DNA of 64,000 bases from Victivallales bacterium. Lineage in GTDB: Bacteria > Verrucomicrobiota > Lentisphaeria > Oligosphaerales > Oligosphaeraceae. The stretch is taken from positions 1 to 64,000 of the forward strand of contig JAFPYX010000041.1 in assembly GCA_017417585.1 (NCBI GenBank), in the 5' to 3' direction. The notes beneath the pieces are model-generated. The model saw only the letters and a list, made by a program, of their open reading frames with translations, did no database searches and was not told where the DNA came from. Of this stretch, positions 52,063-60,583 are shown piece by piece (positions within the stretch are counted from its first letter, which is position 1; every line of letters begins with the position of its first letter). Made by a program: the position numbers and the translations under genes.

Positions 52063-52345
52063 CCGCGTCCCTTGCCAAGTGGCGGGAGCAGGCGCAATGC
52101 CAGTCCATGCCGCGTCCCTTGCCAAGTGGCGGGAGCAGGCGCAATGCCAGTCCATGTCGCGTCCCTTGCCAAGTGGCGGGAGCAGGCGCAATGCCAGTCC
52201 ATGCCGCGCCCCTTGCCAGGCGGCGGGTACAGGCGCAATGCCAGTCCATGCCATACCCCCTGCCAAGTGGCGGGAGCAGGCGCAATGCCAGTCCATGCCA
52301 TACCCCCTGCCAAGTGGCGGGAGCAGGCGCAATGCAAGTCGTTGC
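52063..52345. repeat. 47-bp tandem repeat array
   Basis: About six head-to-tail copies with a 47-bp period (starts near 52070, 52117, 52164, 52211, 52258 and 52305, the last incomplete), containing GTGGCGGGAGCAGGCGCAAT and CCAGTCCATG. Copies differ at a few positions; the last three share a CCATACCCC variant. There are no spacers, so it is not a CRISPR. Since 47 is not a multiple of 3 and the unit lacks stops, reading frames stay open on both strands without coding meaning. Confidence 0.9.
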
Positions 52346-52398
52346 TGTTTTGTGTGTTGTGGAAATTGGACTTTTACCGAGCAACAGTGGTTTTTGAA

Positions 52399-52424
52399 CA
52401 TGCTTGTGCTAAAATTCAAGCATG
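52399..52424. promoter_or_regulatory. inverted repeat upstream of the kinase operon
   Basis: CATGCTTG (52399-52406) and CAAGCATG (52417-52424) form a perfect 8-bp dyad around an AT-rich centre (TGCTAAAATT), 114 bases before the kinase start. It could be an operator or a small hairpin. Confidence 0.45.
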
Positions 52425-52537
52425 AAGTCCAGCGGCGTGGCTATGGTATTTCGAATCGTGCCGGTACACTTCATGTAACGTTGCCATCGGCGGAGGGACG
52501 GAACTGACTTTCAAGTGGTTTCCTGTTGGAGAATACA

Positions 52538-54076
52538 ATGCATCTCTTTGGTCTACAAGTGTTAACTCGCTGTGGAAGCGGGGCGTACGGCGACGTCTAT
52601 TATTGCCAGGACGCATCAGGAAAGCGCGTGGCATTGAAGGTGATTCCCAAGGGCAAGGTCGGCTCCGGCTGGGAGCGCGAGCTGAAGGGCATCACGAACT
52701 ACCGTCGTCTTGCCGAGGACAGCCCATTGCTGCTGAACATCTTCCATGTCGGCGAGGATGAATCCAGCTTCTACTACACCATGGAACCCGCCGACAATAC
52801 GGGAACCGAGGAGAAATATACGCCGGACACCTTGGCCGCACGGCTCGCGCATGGTCCTCTGCCGTCCGAAAAACTGCAAACCACCCTGAAACGGCTGCTG
52901 GAATGCATCACGGCGTTGCACAAGGCGGGCTTTGCGCACCGGGACATCAAGCCGGAGAACATCCTGTTCGTGAATGGCGAACCCAAGTTGGCGGACCTGG
53001 GGCTGCTTTCCCCGTTGTCCGGCACATTGACCCAGCTGGCCGGAACGCTGGATTTCCTTCCGCCGGAAGAGCGCACGGGCGAAGGGACGGGGGACAGCCG
53101 CGAGTCCCGTCAGCGCAACGACCTGTATGCCTTCGGGAAAATTATCTACTGCTGTATCACGGGGAACGGCGCCGACCAGTTTCCCTCTCTGCCACAGGAG
53201 CTTCCGCTGACTTTGCAGAACAAGTTGTTCTTCAGGCTGGCGCTCCGGCTGTGCGACCGGGAACCGTCCCGACGTCTGGCAGAGTTGCGCGAGGTGGTTG
53301 CCTCCTTTGAAAACACGGTCCGGATGTGCCAGTACGGTGAGAGTTTCTCAGACAAATTGCATTATGCGTGTTCGACCTTGTCCAGAAGTTTTGTCTTCAC
53401 CTGCTCCCGCCTCTTCAAATCAGCCGTCAGGCACTGGCTGCTGACCCTGCTATGCGTTTCCGTGCTGGGCATCTGCGTCTGGTATGCCTGGCCCCGTCCC
53501 CCATACGACATCGCAAAGGAGCAGACAAAACCTTACAGAAACAATGACTTGGGCATCGAAATGGAGATTCCCGTGGAATGGGAGATCCTTTCCAGCCAGA
53601 CGGCAAACGAATGGCTAAAGGAACTCGATGACGATGAGGCTCTCTCGGAGCAGGAGAAAAAGCGGATGGAATTCTTTGCTTCGATTCAGGAGCTGGGCTG
53701 CGACTACATCATCTGCGACTATGACGCGAAAAATCCCGACAACATAACCATACAGTCGGTTCCGGTGCCAGGGGAGTTGCTAATGGAGACGCCAGACGAT
53801 GAACTTCGCATCGGCATGCAACAATTGTTCAAGGGCGAACTCGGCTTCGACACCAAGATCTACGCCTTCCAGCGTCTGACGATTGCCGGGCATCCATGCG
53901 TGTTCGTTGACTTGTCCCATGTCCCCGGCATCCGGGTCAACAACTATCTCTTTGGCCTGGAAGATAAATGCTTCGCCATCGCGCTCACTGCACGGGAAGA
54001 GACCTTCTTTGACCGCAGGGAGCAGTTCCAGTCCATCCTGTCCACCCTGCAGTTTTCTGACAAGCCCGGAAAATAA
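52538..54076 (+). CDS. Ser/Thr protein kinase with one TM helix and extracytoplasmic domain
   Basis: Hanks-type kinase, 512 residues from the ATG at 52538 (GGAGA upstream; a TTG 12 bases earlier is in frame). Key elements: glycine loop GSGAYGDVY (13-21), K34 in VALKV, catalytic HRDIKPEN with D136, and DLG instead of DFG with D153. LPPEE stands for the APE motif. A transmembrane helix follows at about 300-320 (LLTLLCVSVLGICVWYAW). The last 180 residues lie outside the membrane and look like a PsbP/DUF1795-type fold (NDLGIEMEIPVEWEI ... FQSILSTLQF). It leads an apparent operon with a sigma factor, anti-sigma-like protein and protease. Confidence 0.88.
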   Translation: MHLFGLQVLTRCGSGAYGDVYYCQDASGKRVALKVIPKGKVGSGWERELKGITNYRRLAEDSPLLLNIFHVGEDESSFYYTMEPADNTGTEEKYTPDTLAARLAHGPLPSEKLQTTLKRLLECITALHKAGFAHRDIKPENILFVNGEPKLADLGLLSPLSGTLTQLAGTLDFLPPEERTGEGTGDSRESRQRNDLYAFGKIIYCCITGNGADQFPSLPQELPLTLQNKLFFRLALRLCDREPSRRLAELREVVASFENTVRMCQYGESFSDKLHYACSTLSRSFVFTCSRLFKSAVRHWLLTLLCVSVLGICVWYAWPRPPYDIAKEQTKPYRNNDLGIEMEIPVEWEILSSQTANEWLKELDDDEALSEQEKKRMEFFASIQELGCDYIICDYDAKNPDNITIQSVPVPGELLMETPDDELRIGMQQLFKGELGFDTKIYAFQRLTIAGHPCVFVDLSHVPGIRVNNYLFGLEDKCFAIALTAREETFFDRREQFQSILSTLQFSDKPGK

Positions 54077-54179
54077 CTTCGTAATGTAAGAAACGACGGT
54101 TCCGGCGGTAGTCAGCAGTGGAAACGAAAGAACGCGTCTGGCTCCATTCACGTTTTTCTTCAAAGAATCGCAGGAAAAT

Positions 54180-54782
54180 ATGGCATTCACCACAAAGAAA
54201 TCCTTGCTGGCGCGAGTTCGCGCGGGGGACGACGTCTCCTGGAACGAGTTCTACATGACCTATCGGCCGCTGATACTCCTGTGCGGACGGGACTGCGGGC
54301 TGACCCGCGATGAAAACGAGGAGCTGGTTCAGCAGGTCATGTGCGAAATCTTCCAGAAGGACATCCTCGGGAAATACAACCTTGACGAAGTGCCGCAGGA
54401 AATCACCTTCCACTACGACCCGGCGCGCGGGCGCTTTCGTCATTATTTCAAGGCCATCGTCCGCAATCAGGCATTGAAGCTCTATCGCAAGCGGAAGGAG
54501 GTTCTGGACATCGGCAGCATTGCGGAGGTCGCCGACGACGTCCGTTTCGACGATGTCTGGGAGGAGGAATGGCGGCGGCACCTCCTTACCCAGGCTCTTG
54601 AAGAACTGCGCGCCACCGTCCAGCCAGTCACCTTTTCCGCCTTCCAGATGTATGCCATCCAGGAACACCCCGTCAAGGAAGTGGCGGATTTTCTCCAGTT
54701 GTCTGTCGATTCGGTTTATGTTGCCAAGAACAGATGCATTGCGGGGTTGAAGCGGATTATCGAGAAACTTGACCGGAGGTAA
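54180..54782 (+). CDS. ECF-type RNA polymerase sigma factor
   Basis: A 200-residue sigma-70 family protein with region 2 (WNEFYMTYRPLILLCGRDCGLTRDENEELVQQVMCEIF ... FRHYFKAIVRNQALKLYRKRK) and region 4 (LEELRATVQPVTFSAFQMYAIQEHPVKEVADFLQLSVDSVYVAKNRCI). The region 4 form, with 'VYVAKNRC', matches ECF groups found with Ser/Thr kinases in Planctomycetes/Lentisphaerae relatives. It lies 103 bases after the kinase gene and 5 bases before the anti-sigma-like gene. It probably directs this operon's own transcription or an envelope-stress regulon. Confidence 0.88.
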   Translation: MAFTTKKSLLARVRAGDDVSWNEFYMTYRPLILLCGRDCGLTRDENEELVQQVMCEIFQKDILGKYNLDEVPQEITFHYDPARGRFRHYFKAIVRNQALKLYRKRKEVLDIGSIAEVADDVRFDDVWEEEWRRHLLTQALEELRATVQPVTFSAFQMYAIQEHPVKEVADFLQLSVDSVYVAKNRCIAGLKRIIEKLDRR

Positions 54783-54787
54783 ACAAG

Positions 54788-55018
54788 ATGAAGCACTACA
54801 CCAAGGAAGAGCTGGAACTGTACCGCCATGGCCAGATGTCCGTCCTCGGCAGGGGCAACTGTGCGAGCCATCTGGAGGCATGCGAGGAATGCCGGAATCT
54901 CCTGGAGGAACTGAAGTCCGAGGACGACTTCGTGGAGGAACTCCGCAGCAGCCTCCAGGTTTTCGACGCCATCTCGAAGGAGTCCCCGCTTCATTCCACT
55001 CAAGCCGCAAAATCATAA
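54788..55018 (+). CDS. small zinc-finger anti-sigma-like protein
   Basis: A 76-residue protein starting 5 bases after the sigma factor gene. It contains HLEACEEC (H28-x3-C32-x2-C35), the zinc-binding core of ZAS/zf-HC2 anti-sigma domains, followed by one long helix. There is no transmembrane segment, so it is a soluble, ChrR- or RsrA-like form. Its position next to the sigma gene supports an anti-sigma role; redox sensing through the cysteines is possible but unproven. Confidence 0.75.
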   Translation: MKHYTKEELELYRHGQMSVLGRGNCASHLEACEECRNLLEELKSEDDFVEELRSSLQVFDAISKESPLHSTQAAKS

Positions 55019-55165
55019 GAAATTCTGAATCAGTGAATTATAGATTTCTTTTGGAATCTGTTCTTTGCGATGAAGTACTGCAAAGCGTTCCATTGTCGGT
55101 TGACATTGTCGAAGCGCCGCCACCTGTCGTTTTGTCTTTAATCTTTAACTCATAAGCGTAATTCA

Positions 55166-56605
55166 ATGAAAATGAAAAAAATCCTTGCGTTTTTCTGTCT
55201 TGTCGGCCTTTCCCTCGTTGCGGTGGCCCAGGAGTATGACCCATTGAATGCCGTGGTCAGAGTGGACACCATCTACTATCAGCCGAACTTCAGCATGCCA
55301 TGGCAAAACCGGATGCAGGACTCCTGTTGTGGTTCGGGCGTGGTGATAACTGGAAACCGCATCCTGACCGCCGCCCACAATGTCACCGATGCCACCTACA
55401 TTACGGTCATGAAGCAGTCTTCCGACGAGAATTATCCCGCCACGGTTCTGGCGGTCGACCACGACTGCGACCTGGCACTGCTGGAAGTGGAAGACCAGTC
55501 CTTCTTCAACGACATCCTGCCGTTTGAAATCGGCGAGACTCCTCCGCCTCAGACGCAAGTGGCGGTGGCCGGCTTCCCCATCGGTGGCGATGGTCTCTCC
55601 ATTACCCAGGGAGTCATCTCGCGCATCGAAACCCGAACCTATGTACATTCCTATTGCAACCTTCTGTGTGCGCAGTTGGACGCGGCTATCAACCCCGGCA
55701 ACAGCGGCGGCCCGGTGGTCAACAACGGCAGTGTCGTTGGCATTGCCTTCCAGTCGAACAATCGGGGAGAAGGGCTAGGCTATATGGTTCCAACTGAGAT
55801 CATCCGACATTTTCTCAGGGACATCGAGGATGGCAAGGCGGATGGCTTCGGCTCAGCTGGCTTCCGCTATGCGACTCTTGAAAATCCTGACACACGTCGA
55901 TATCTCAAGATGACTGACGGGCAGACCGGCGTGCGTATCACCTATGTCTGTCAGCACAACAGGGAGTTGCTTCAACTTGACGATGTTTTGCTGGCCATAG
56001 ACGGAATACATGTTGCCAACAACGGCTACATCCGCCTTGTGACCGGGGAGTCCCGGGCCTTCAGCACGCTGATTTCCCAGCGGCAGATAGGGGAGAAGAT
56101 TGACCTGACCATCCTTCGCGACGGCAAAGAGCTTGTTGTGCAGCTCCCGGTGAAAAAAATCGAGTATCTCTGCAAGGATTTCCTGTATGATACGCTTCCC
56201 GACTATTATATCGTCGGCGGCTTTGTATTCACTACGCTCTCCTACAGTTTTCTGGATGAATGGGGGAATGACTCCCCGCCGGCAGAGCTAGTGTCAAAGA
56301 CGTTCACGGAGAAGACCAGCCCTGACGAGGAGACTGTTGTGCTTTCCTTTGTCTTGGGAGACCGCGTGAATGTCGGCTACCAGGGGCTTATGGCCCTTCA
56401 GTTAAACAAAGTCAATGAGAAGAAAGTGATCAATCTGCCGGATCTTATCTCCTTCATCGAGAACAGCGAAGAGGAGTTCATCACCCTGACCTTAGGGGAG
56501 AATGACTATCCGGTCACGCTCGACCTCAAGAAGCTTCGCGATTCCACCCCCGCCATCCTGAAACGCTACCGCGTACCCGCAGACCGGAGCGCATCGCTGA
56601 GGTGA
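55166..56605 (+). CDS. secreted S1-family serine protease with PDZ-like domain
   Basis: A 479-residue secreted trypsin-like protease. The signal peptide ends near AVAQ. The catalytic triad is H71 (TAAHNV), D102 (HDCDLALLEV) and S180 (PGNSGGPVV). Residues 230-330 resemble a PDZ domain (GVRITYVCQHNRELLQLDDVLLAIDG). About 130 further residues form a domain I do not recognise, longer than usual Deg proteases and similar to plant/organelle Deg types with a second degenerate PDZ. It closes the kinase-sigma-anti-sigma cluster. Confidence 0.85.
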   Translation: MKMKKILAFFCLVGLSLVAVAQEYDPLNAVVRVDTIYYQPNFSMPWQNRMQDSCCGSGVVITGNRILTAAHNVTDATYITVMKQSSDENYPATVLAVDHDCDLALLEVEDQSFFNDILPFEIGETPPPQTQVAVAGFPIGGDGLSITQGVISRIETRTYVHSYCNLLCAQLDAAINPGNSGGPVVNNGSVVGIAFQSNNRGEGLGYMVPTEIIRHFLRDIEDGKADGFGSAGFRYATLENPDTRRYLKMTDGQTGVRITYVCQHNRELLQLDDVLLAIDGIHVANNGYIRLVTGESRAFSTLISQRQIGEKIDLTILRDGKELVVQLPVKKIEYLCKDFLYDTLPDYYIVGGFVFTTLSYSFLDEWGNDSPPAELVSKTFTEKTSPDEETVVLSFVLGDRVNVGYQGLMALQLNKVNEKKVINLPDLISFIENSEEEFITLTLGENDYPVTLDLKKLRDSTPAILKRYRVPADRSASLR

Positions 56606-56837
56606 TGTGGAAACGGTCCAGGCCGGAGGCAACGATGCATCAGGGAATAAATGCCTGGATGCACTTTGCCTCGGGAGAAGGCCGTTTCCAGATCGCTGGA
56701 CATTGCAGGTTCTTCAAAGACTGCGGCTGTCCAACATGGGCTTTCCGAACTTTGGCGGGAAATGCCCTAAGTGTGGAATTGCCAACAATCTAGGCGTATA
56801 TTTGGTATTTTGTCGTTTGGAACCCGGCGTGGGGCGT

Positions 56838-56871
56838 CTTTCCCGACCATGCGTTTTTCTGCGCGGGAAAG
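56838..56871. terminator. inverted repeat at the convergent junction
   Basis: CTTTCCCG (56838-56845) and CGGGAAAG (56864-56871) form a perfect 8-bp dyad right behind the 3' end of the minus-strand ABC-F gene and 233 bases past the plus-strand protease. It may stop transcription from both sides, but no T-run follows. Confidence 0.35.
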
Positions 56872-56873
56872 GG

Positions 56874-58820
56874 CTAATGCAACTGGCGCCGTTCTTCCAG
56901 TTCGGTCCAGCGGGCGTAGAGGCGCTCGACCTCGGCCTTGGCGGCATCGAGCTGTGCGGTGAGTTCGGCGGTCTGGCGGCCGTATTTGGCGTGGAAATCC
57001 GGGTCGGTGAATTTTGCCTCCAGGTCGGCGACTTGCGCTTCGGCGGCAAGGATGGTCTCTTCCATCGACTCCAGTTCCCGTTGCTCCTTCCAGGTCAGGC
57101 GCTTTTTTCCTGCGCTTTCACCCGCGCAAGAATGCGCGGGCACGGAACCTTTACCCGCGCAAGAATGCGCGGGCACGGACCCCGCGGGCACGGAACCCGC
57201 GGGCACGGCGGGCACTGAACCCGCCAAGCGCTCTTGGCGTTTCTCCAGATAATATTGATAGTCGCCGTGCTGGAAGGTGAGTTGGCCATCGCCCTCGAAG
57301 GCGAGGATGTCGGTGCAGACGCGGTTCAGAAAATAGCGGTCGTGGGAGACGACGGCGAGGCAGCCGGGGAAGTCCATCAGGGATTCCTCGAGGATACGAA
57401 GGGTTGCCAGGTCGAGGTCGTTGGTCGGTTCGTCCAGCAGGAGGAAATTCCCGCCGTTCTTGAGGATCTTGGCAAGCAGGAGGCGGTTTCGCTCGCCGCC
57501 GGAGAGCTGCCCGACGAGGGTGGTGATCTCTTCGTCCTGGAAGAGGAATCGCTTGAGATAGGTCCAGACGGCGACGCGTCGGTTGCCGAACATCACATAG
57601 TCGTTGCCTTCGCCGATTTCCTCGACGACGGTGCGGTCGTCATGCAGGGCGACGCGGTGCTGATCGATGTAGTTCATCTCGGTTCGGTCGCCGATGCGGA
57701 CTTCTCCGGAGTCGGGCTGGAGTTCACCGAGGAGGAGCTTGAGGAGGCTGGTCTTGCCTAAGCCGTTGCGGCCGAGGATGCCGAGTCGCATGCCTGGCGA
57801 GAAGTTGAGACTCAGGTGGGAGAAGAGCTGGTGTCCGCCGCGTGAGAGCGAGACGTCGGTGAGACGCGCGATGATGTCGCCAAAGCGCGCGGGTGGAGGG
57901 AGCAGCAGCTCCACGTCGCGTTCCACAGGAGGCGGGGCGGCGTTCACGGCGTCGTTGAAGCGCTGGATGCGGCTCCAGGACTTGGTTCCACGCGCCTTGG
58001 GACCGCGGCGGATCCAATCCAGCTCGCGTCGGATGAAGGCGAGTCGGCGGTTCTCTTGGAGGGCGGCGACTTCATCGCGGATGGCTCGCTGTCGCAGGTA
58101 CTCCGAGTAGTTGCCAGGATAGGCGTAGAGCTTGGCGGCTTGGAGTTCGACGATGCGGGTACAGACGCGGTCGAGGAAATAGCGGTCGTGGGTGATGAAG
58201 AGGCAGGTGGCGGGGGATTTTGCGAGGTAGTCCTCCAGCCATTCGATCGTCTGGGTGTCGAGGTGGTTCGTCGGTTCGTCCAGAAGCAGGACTTCCGGCT
58301 GGTCGATGAGGGTCTTGGCGAGGGCGACACGGCGTTTTTCGCCACCGGAGAGAGTTCCGGCGAGACGGTCGAGCGGGGGGACGGCGAGGGCGGTGGCCAG
58401 TTCGGTGAGGCGCGTCTCCAGCGTCCATCCGTCGCGTGCGGCGATGGTGCGTTCCAGTTCGTCGGCACGGTGCGCTTTGGCGTCGTGGGGGAGGCTCTCG
58501 TATTGCCGAATGAGTTCGCGAGTTTCGCGTGCGCCGTCGAGGATGTTCTCGCGGATGGTGGCGTAGTCATCCAATTCGATTGACTGCGATAAGTATTTGC
58601 ACCTCAAGTCTTTACGAATATCAATTGCTCCTGAGAAGAAATGTTCTTCTCCGGCGAGGATGCGCAGGAGTGTGGATTTCCCCGCACCGTTTCGTCCGAT
58701 AAGGCCGACATGTTCACCGGCTCGGAGCAGGAGGTCCTGGTCGTCAATCAGGATTCGCGCTCCGATGGTGACATGGAGGGTATTGGCGGAGAGTACGACT
58801 GGTGCGTCAGCCTCAGCCAT
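56874..58820 (-). CDS. ABC-F family ATPase (Uup-like)
   Basis: A soluble twin-ATPase acting on ribosomes rather than a transporter. Both nucleotide-binding domains are complete: GRNGAGKST and LSGGEKRRVALAK, LLLDEPTNHLD; then GRNGLGKTS, LSGGERNRLLLAK, LLLDEPTNDLD. The C-terminal Uup-type coiled coil (EQRELESMEETILAAEAQVADLE) is present. Between NBD2 and the coiled coil lies a low-complexity linker made from a palindromic DNA repeat. I use ATG 58820; a GTG at 58829 overlaps the upstream stop as GTGA and would add three residues. Confidence 0.92.
   Translation of the reverse strand: MAEADAPVVLSANTLHVTIGARILIDDQDLLLRAGEHVGLIGRNGAGKSTLLRILAGEEHFFSGAIDIRKDLRCKYLSQSIELDDYATIRENILDGARETRELIRQYESLPHDAKAHRADELERTIAARDGWTLETRLTELATALAVPPLDRLAGTLSGGEKRRVALAKTLIDQPEVLLLDEPTNHLDTQTIEWLEDYLAKSPATCLFITHDRYFLDRVCTRIVELQAAKLYAYPGNYSEYLRQRAIRDEVAALQENRRLAFIRRELDWIRRGPKARGTKSWSRIQRFNDAVNAAPPPVERDVELLLPPPARFGDIIARLTDVSLSRGGHQLFSHLSLNFSPGMRLGILGRNGLGKTSLLKLLLGELQPDSGEVRIGDRTEMNYIDQHRVALHDDRTVVEEIGEGNDYVMFGNRRVAVWTYLKRFLFQDEEITTLVGQLSGGERNRLLLAKILKNGGNFLLLDEPTNDLDLATLRILEESLMDFPGCLAVVSHDRYFLNRVCTDILAFEGDGQLTFQHGDYQYYLEKRQERLAGSVPAVPAGSVPAGSVPAHSCAGKGSVPAHSCAGESAGKKRLTWKEQRELESMEETILAAEAQVADLEAKFTDPDFHAKYGRQTAELTAQLDAAKAEVERLYARWTELEERRQLH
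57121..57215. repeat. palindromic in-frame repeat inside the ABC-F linker
   Basis: CCCGCGCAAGAATGCGCGGG is a perfect 7-bp dyad with a 6-base loop, occurring at 57121-57140 and 57154-57173 (33-base period, 11 codons). Shorter CCCGCGGGCACGGAA units follow to 57215. The array encodes GSVPAHSCAG-type and GSVPA repeats. Confidence 0.8.
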
Positions 58821-58825
58821 GGTCG

Positions 58826-59944
58826 TCACGGAATTTCATAGATGGTAAGCTGGCAGTCGATGGCGCCATTCTTGAGGGGGAACTTGGCGACTGGCGGAAC
58901 ATGGATGTTGCTCAAGCACCTGGGGGTTCCGGCGAGAATGGCGACGCGGCAATTGTGCATCCGCATTACGGCGGCGCCGAGTTCCTGGTAGAGCTGGTTC
59001 GCGGCGTCGAGTCGCACGCCATAGGGCGGGTTGGTGACCACGAGGCGTCGGACACCGTCGTTGCGCTGTTCGCGCAAGGGGACGGTTCGGAGGGCGAGTT
59101 TTCCGGCCAGTCCGGCGCTCTTGGCGTTGGCGGCGGCCAGTTCGAGGACAGATGCGTCCAAGTCGCAGCCGGTAATCTTCGGGAGCTGTCCAGTTGCGTT
59201 TCGTCGTGCCTCTCCACGGAGTTGGCGCATAGTATCGGCGGCCTCGGAGTCGAAGTTCGCCCAGCGTTCAAAGCCAAAGCGCGGTCGGAAGATTCCGGGG
59301 GCGACATTGGCGGCCCAGAGGGCACCTTCGACGAGGAAGGTTCCGGAGCCGCACATGGGGTCGAGGAGGGGGGCCTTGCCGTCCCAGTCGGCGAGTCTCA
59401 GGATGGCGGCTGCGAGGGTCTCTTTGATGGGCGCCTCGCCGCCGGCGACGCGGTATCCGCGCTTGAAAAGCGGATCTCCTGAGAGGTCGAGATAGAAGGT
59501 CGCCTTGCCGCGGCCCCAATAGACAAAGGCGCGGACGTCGGGATCCTCGCGGGAGACGCCGCTGCGTGCGCCGTTGAAGCGGTCGCGCTGCTGGTCCACG
59601 ATGGCGTCCTTGAGGCGGAGGGCGACAAAATCTGGGTTTTCTCCGGTGCTGGGGTGCGCATAAGCCGCGCAGGCGAAGGTCTGCTCCGGAGTGAGGTAGA
59701 GTTCCCAGGGGAGGGTCTTGGCGCGGAGGTAGATCTGGTCGAGGTTCTCGGCGGGGAAGCGTCCAAGCACGAGCATCACGCGCTGGCCGATGCGGGTGTG
59801 GAGGCACGCCTTCCAGCCATCGCGCAATTCGCCCATGAAGGGGATTCCGCCGGAATTGAGGCGGGCGGAGCGGAAACCCAGGTCGCGCAGTTCGTCCACG
59901 AGGACGCGTTCGGTGCCGGGCGCGGCGGTGACATAGAATTCCAT
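58826..59944 (-). CDS. THUMP-type rRNA/tRNA guanine-N2 methyltransferase (RlmL N-domain/YpsC-like)
   Basis: SAM-dependent RNA methyltransferase, 372 residues. The N-terminus (FYVTAAPGTERVLVDELRDLG) is typical of the RlmL/YpsC THUMP module. The methyltransferase core shows the DPMCGSGTFLVEGAL SAM-binding motif, GCDLDASVLELAAANA, and the amino-methyltransferase motif TNPPYGVRL. This is the N2-guanine type that modifies 23S rRNA (m2G2445 in E. coli). Its stop overlaps the start of the ABC-F frame, so the two ribosome-related genes are coupled. Confidence 0.9.
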   Translation of the reverse strand: MEFYVTAAPGTERVLVDELRDLGFRSARLNSGGIPFMGELRDGWKACLHTRIGQRVMLVLGRFPAENLDQIYLRAKTLPWELYLTPEQTFACAAYAHPSTGENPDFVALRLKDAIVDQQRDRFNGARSGVSREDPDVRAFVYWGRGKATFYLDLSGDPLFKRGYRVAGGEAPIKETLAAAILRLADWDGKAPLLDPMCGSGTFLVEGALWAANVAPGIFRPRFGFERWANFDSEAADTMRQLRGEARRNATGQLPKITGCDLDASVLELAAANAKSAGLAGKLALRTVPLREQRNDGVRRLVVTNPPYGVRLDAANQLYQELGAAVMRMHNCRVAILAGTPRCLSNIHVPPVAKFPLKNGAIDCQLTIYEIP

Positions 59945-59951
59945 CTTTTTA

Positions 59952-59972
59952 AATTAGCAATTAGCAATTAGC
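59952..59972. repeat. heptamer tandem repeat (AATTAGC x3)
   Basis: Three perfect 7-bp copies in the 23-base gap between the methyltransferase start and the end of the small upstream gene; the last copy overlaps that gene's final codons. Confidence 0.85.
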
Positions 59973-60234
59973 ATCTTGAGGCGGGTGGTTTGAGGGCGGG
60001 GCGAAGTTTCTGGACGAGGGCGAGTTCCTTCTGGAAGAGGTGCCCGCGTTGCATGAGTTCGCGGATCTTGTCCTCCAGGTCGGCCCAGTTGTCCGCCGTG
60101 GGTTCGCCGTCCTGCCACGATTCGTCAGACGGGGTGCGGAATCTCCAGCGAATTTGGTCCGCGAAGAACTCGACGCGGACGGAGCGCTTGCCGCCGGGCC
60201 AGGTTTTGTCGGTCCAACCGATGGGTCTGCGCAT
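59968..60234 (-). CDS. small hypothetical protein, 88 residues
   Basis: A charged, soluble protein beginning MRRPIGWTDKTWPGGKRSVR with a probable beta hairpin (VEFFADQIRWRF) and a C-terminal helix (NWADLEDKIRELMQRG). I recognise no domain. It lies between rubredoxin and the methyltransferase on the same strand. Its 3' end runs into the AATTAGC repeat, and no Shine-Dalgarno sequence is visible, so the exact limits are uncertain. Confidence 0.55.
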   Translation of the reverse strand: MRRPIGWTDKTWPGGKRSVRVEFFADQIRWRFRTPSDESWQDGEPTADNWADLEDKIRELMQRGHLFQKELALVQKLRPALKPPASRC

Positions 60235-60282
60235 CTTTGAGATGGTAAAAGATACTAAGGTATAAAGTAAAAGGTAGCCGGA

Positions 60283-60313
60283 CTAGATCGGCTAGTCCGG
60301 CTAGGGCGGCTAG
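60283..60313. repeat. 9-bp tandem repeat (CTAGNNCGG x3)
   Basis: CTAGATCGG, CTAGTCCGG, CTAGGGCGG and a trailing CTAG lie in the gap downstream of rubredoxin. Confidence 0.7.
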
Positions 60314-60319
60314 AAGCTT

Positions 60320-60490
60320 TTACGCCATTGGTTCGAAGTCGGCCTTTGAGACCCCGCAATCGGGGCAGCACCAGTCGTCGGGGATTTGCGAGAATGGGGT
60401 TCCGGGGGCGATGTTGTGTTCGGGGTCGCCGAGGGCGGGGTCATAGACATAGCCGCAGACGGTGCACACGTATTTTTGGTCGTCGCTCAT
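60320..60490 (-). CDS. rubredoxin
   Basis: A 56-residue one-electron carrier with a single Fe(Cys)4 site. It has [16 protein letters not shown] and [15 protein letters not shown], the two C-x2-C-G knuckles. The ATG at 60490 is preceded by GGAGACTATC, a good ribosome-binding site; a longer in-frame start would be far upstream and without support. Rubredoxins serve peroxide/superoxide reduction or redox enzymes in anaerobes and microaerophiles. It is divergent from clpC with a palindromic operator candidate between them. Confidence 0.95.
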   Translation of the reverse strand: MSDDQKYVCTVCGYVYDPALGDPEHNIAPGTPFSQIPDDWCCPDCGVSKADFEPMA

Positions 60491-60542
60491 GATAGTCTCC
60501 AGAGTTATTGGAAAGTGAAAAGGAGAGGGTGGTGTGACATAA

Positions 60543-60583
60543 TGTCGCATGGAATTACTGCGACAATGTACACTATAGTCGCA
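60543..60583. promoter_or_regulatory. dyad operator candidate between rubredoxin and clpC
   Basis: TGTCGCA (60543-60549) and TGCGACA (60559-60565) form a perfect 7-bp inverted repeat with a 9-base spacer. A third half-site, AGTCGCA, lies at 60577-60583. The 245-base region has no other feature I can support. Confidence 0.55.

Noticed and set aside
52063-52345. CRISPR array
   Set aside because: The units are contiguous, nearly identical over the full 47 bp and have no unique spacers; no cas genes are nearby.
51885-52507. Several long overlapping frames on both strands across the 47-bp repeats
   Set aside because: They exist only because the repeat unit has no stop codon in any frame; the translations are the same peptide words in rotating frames.
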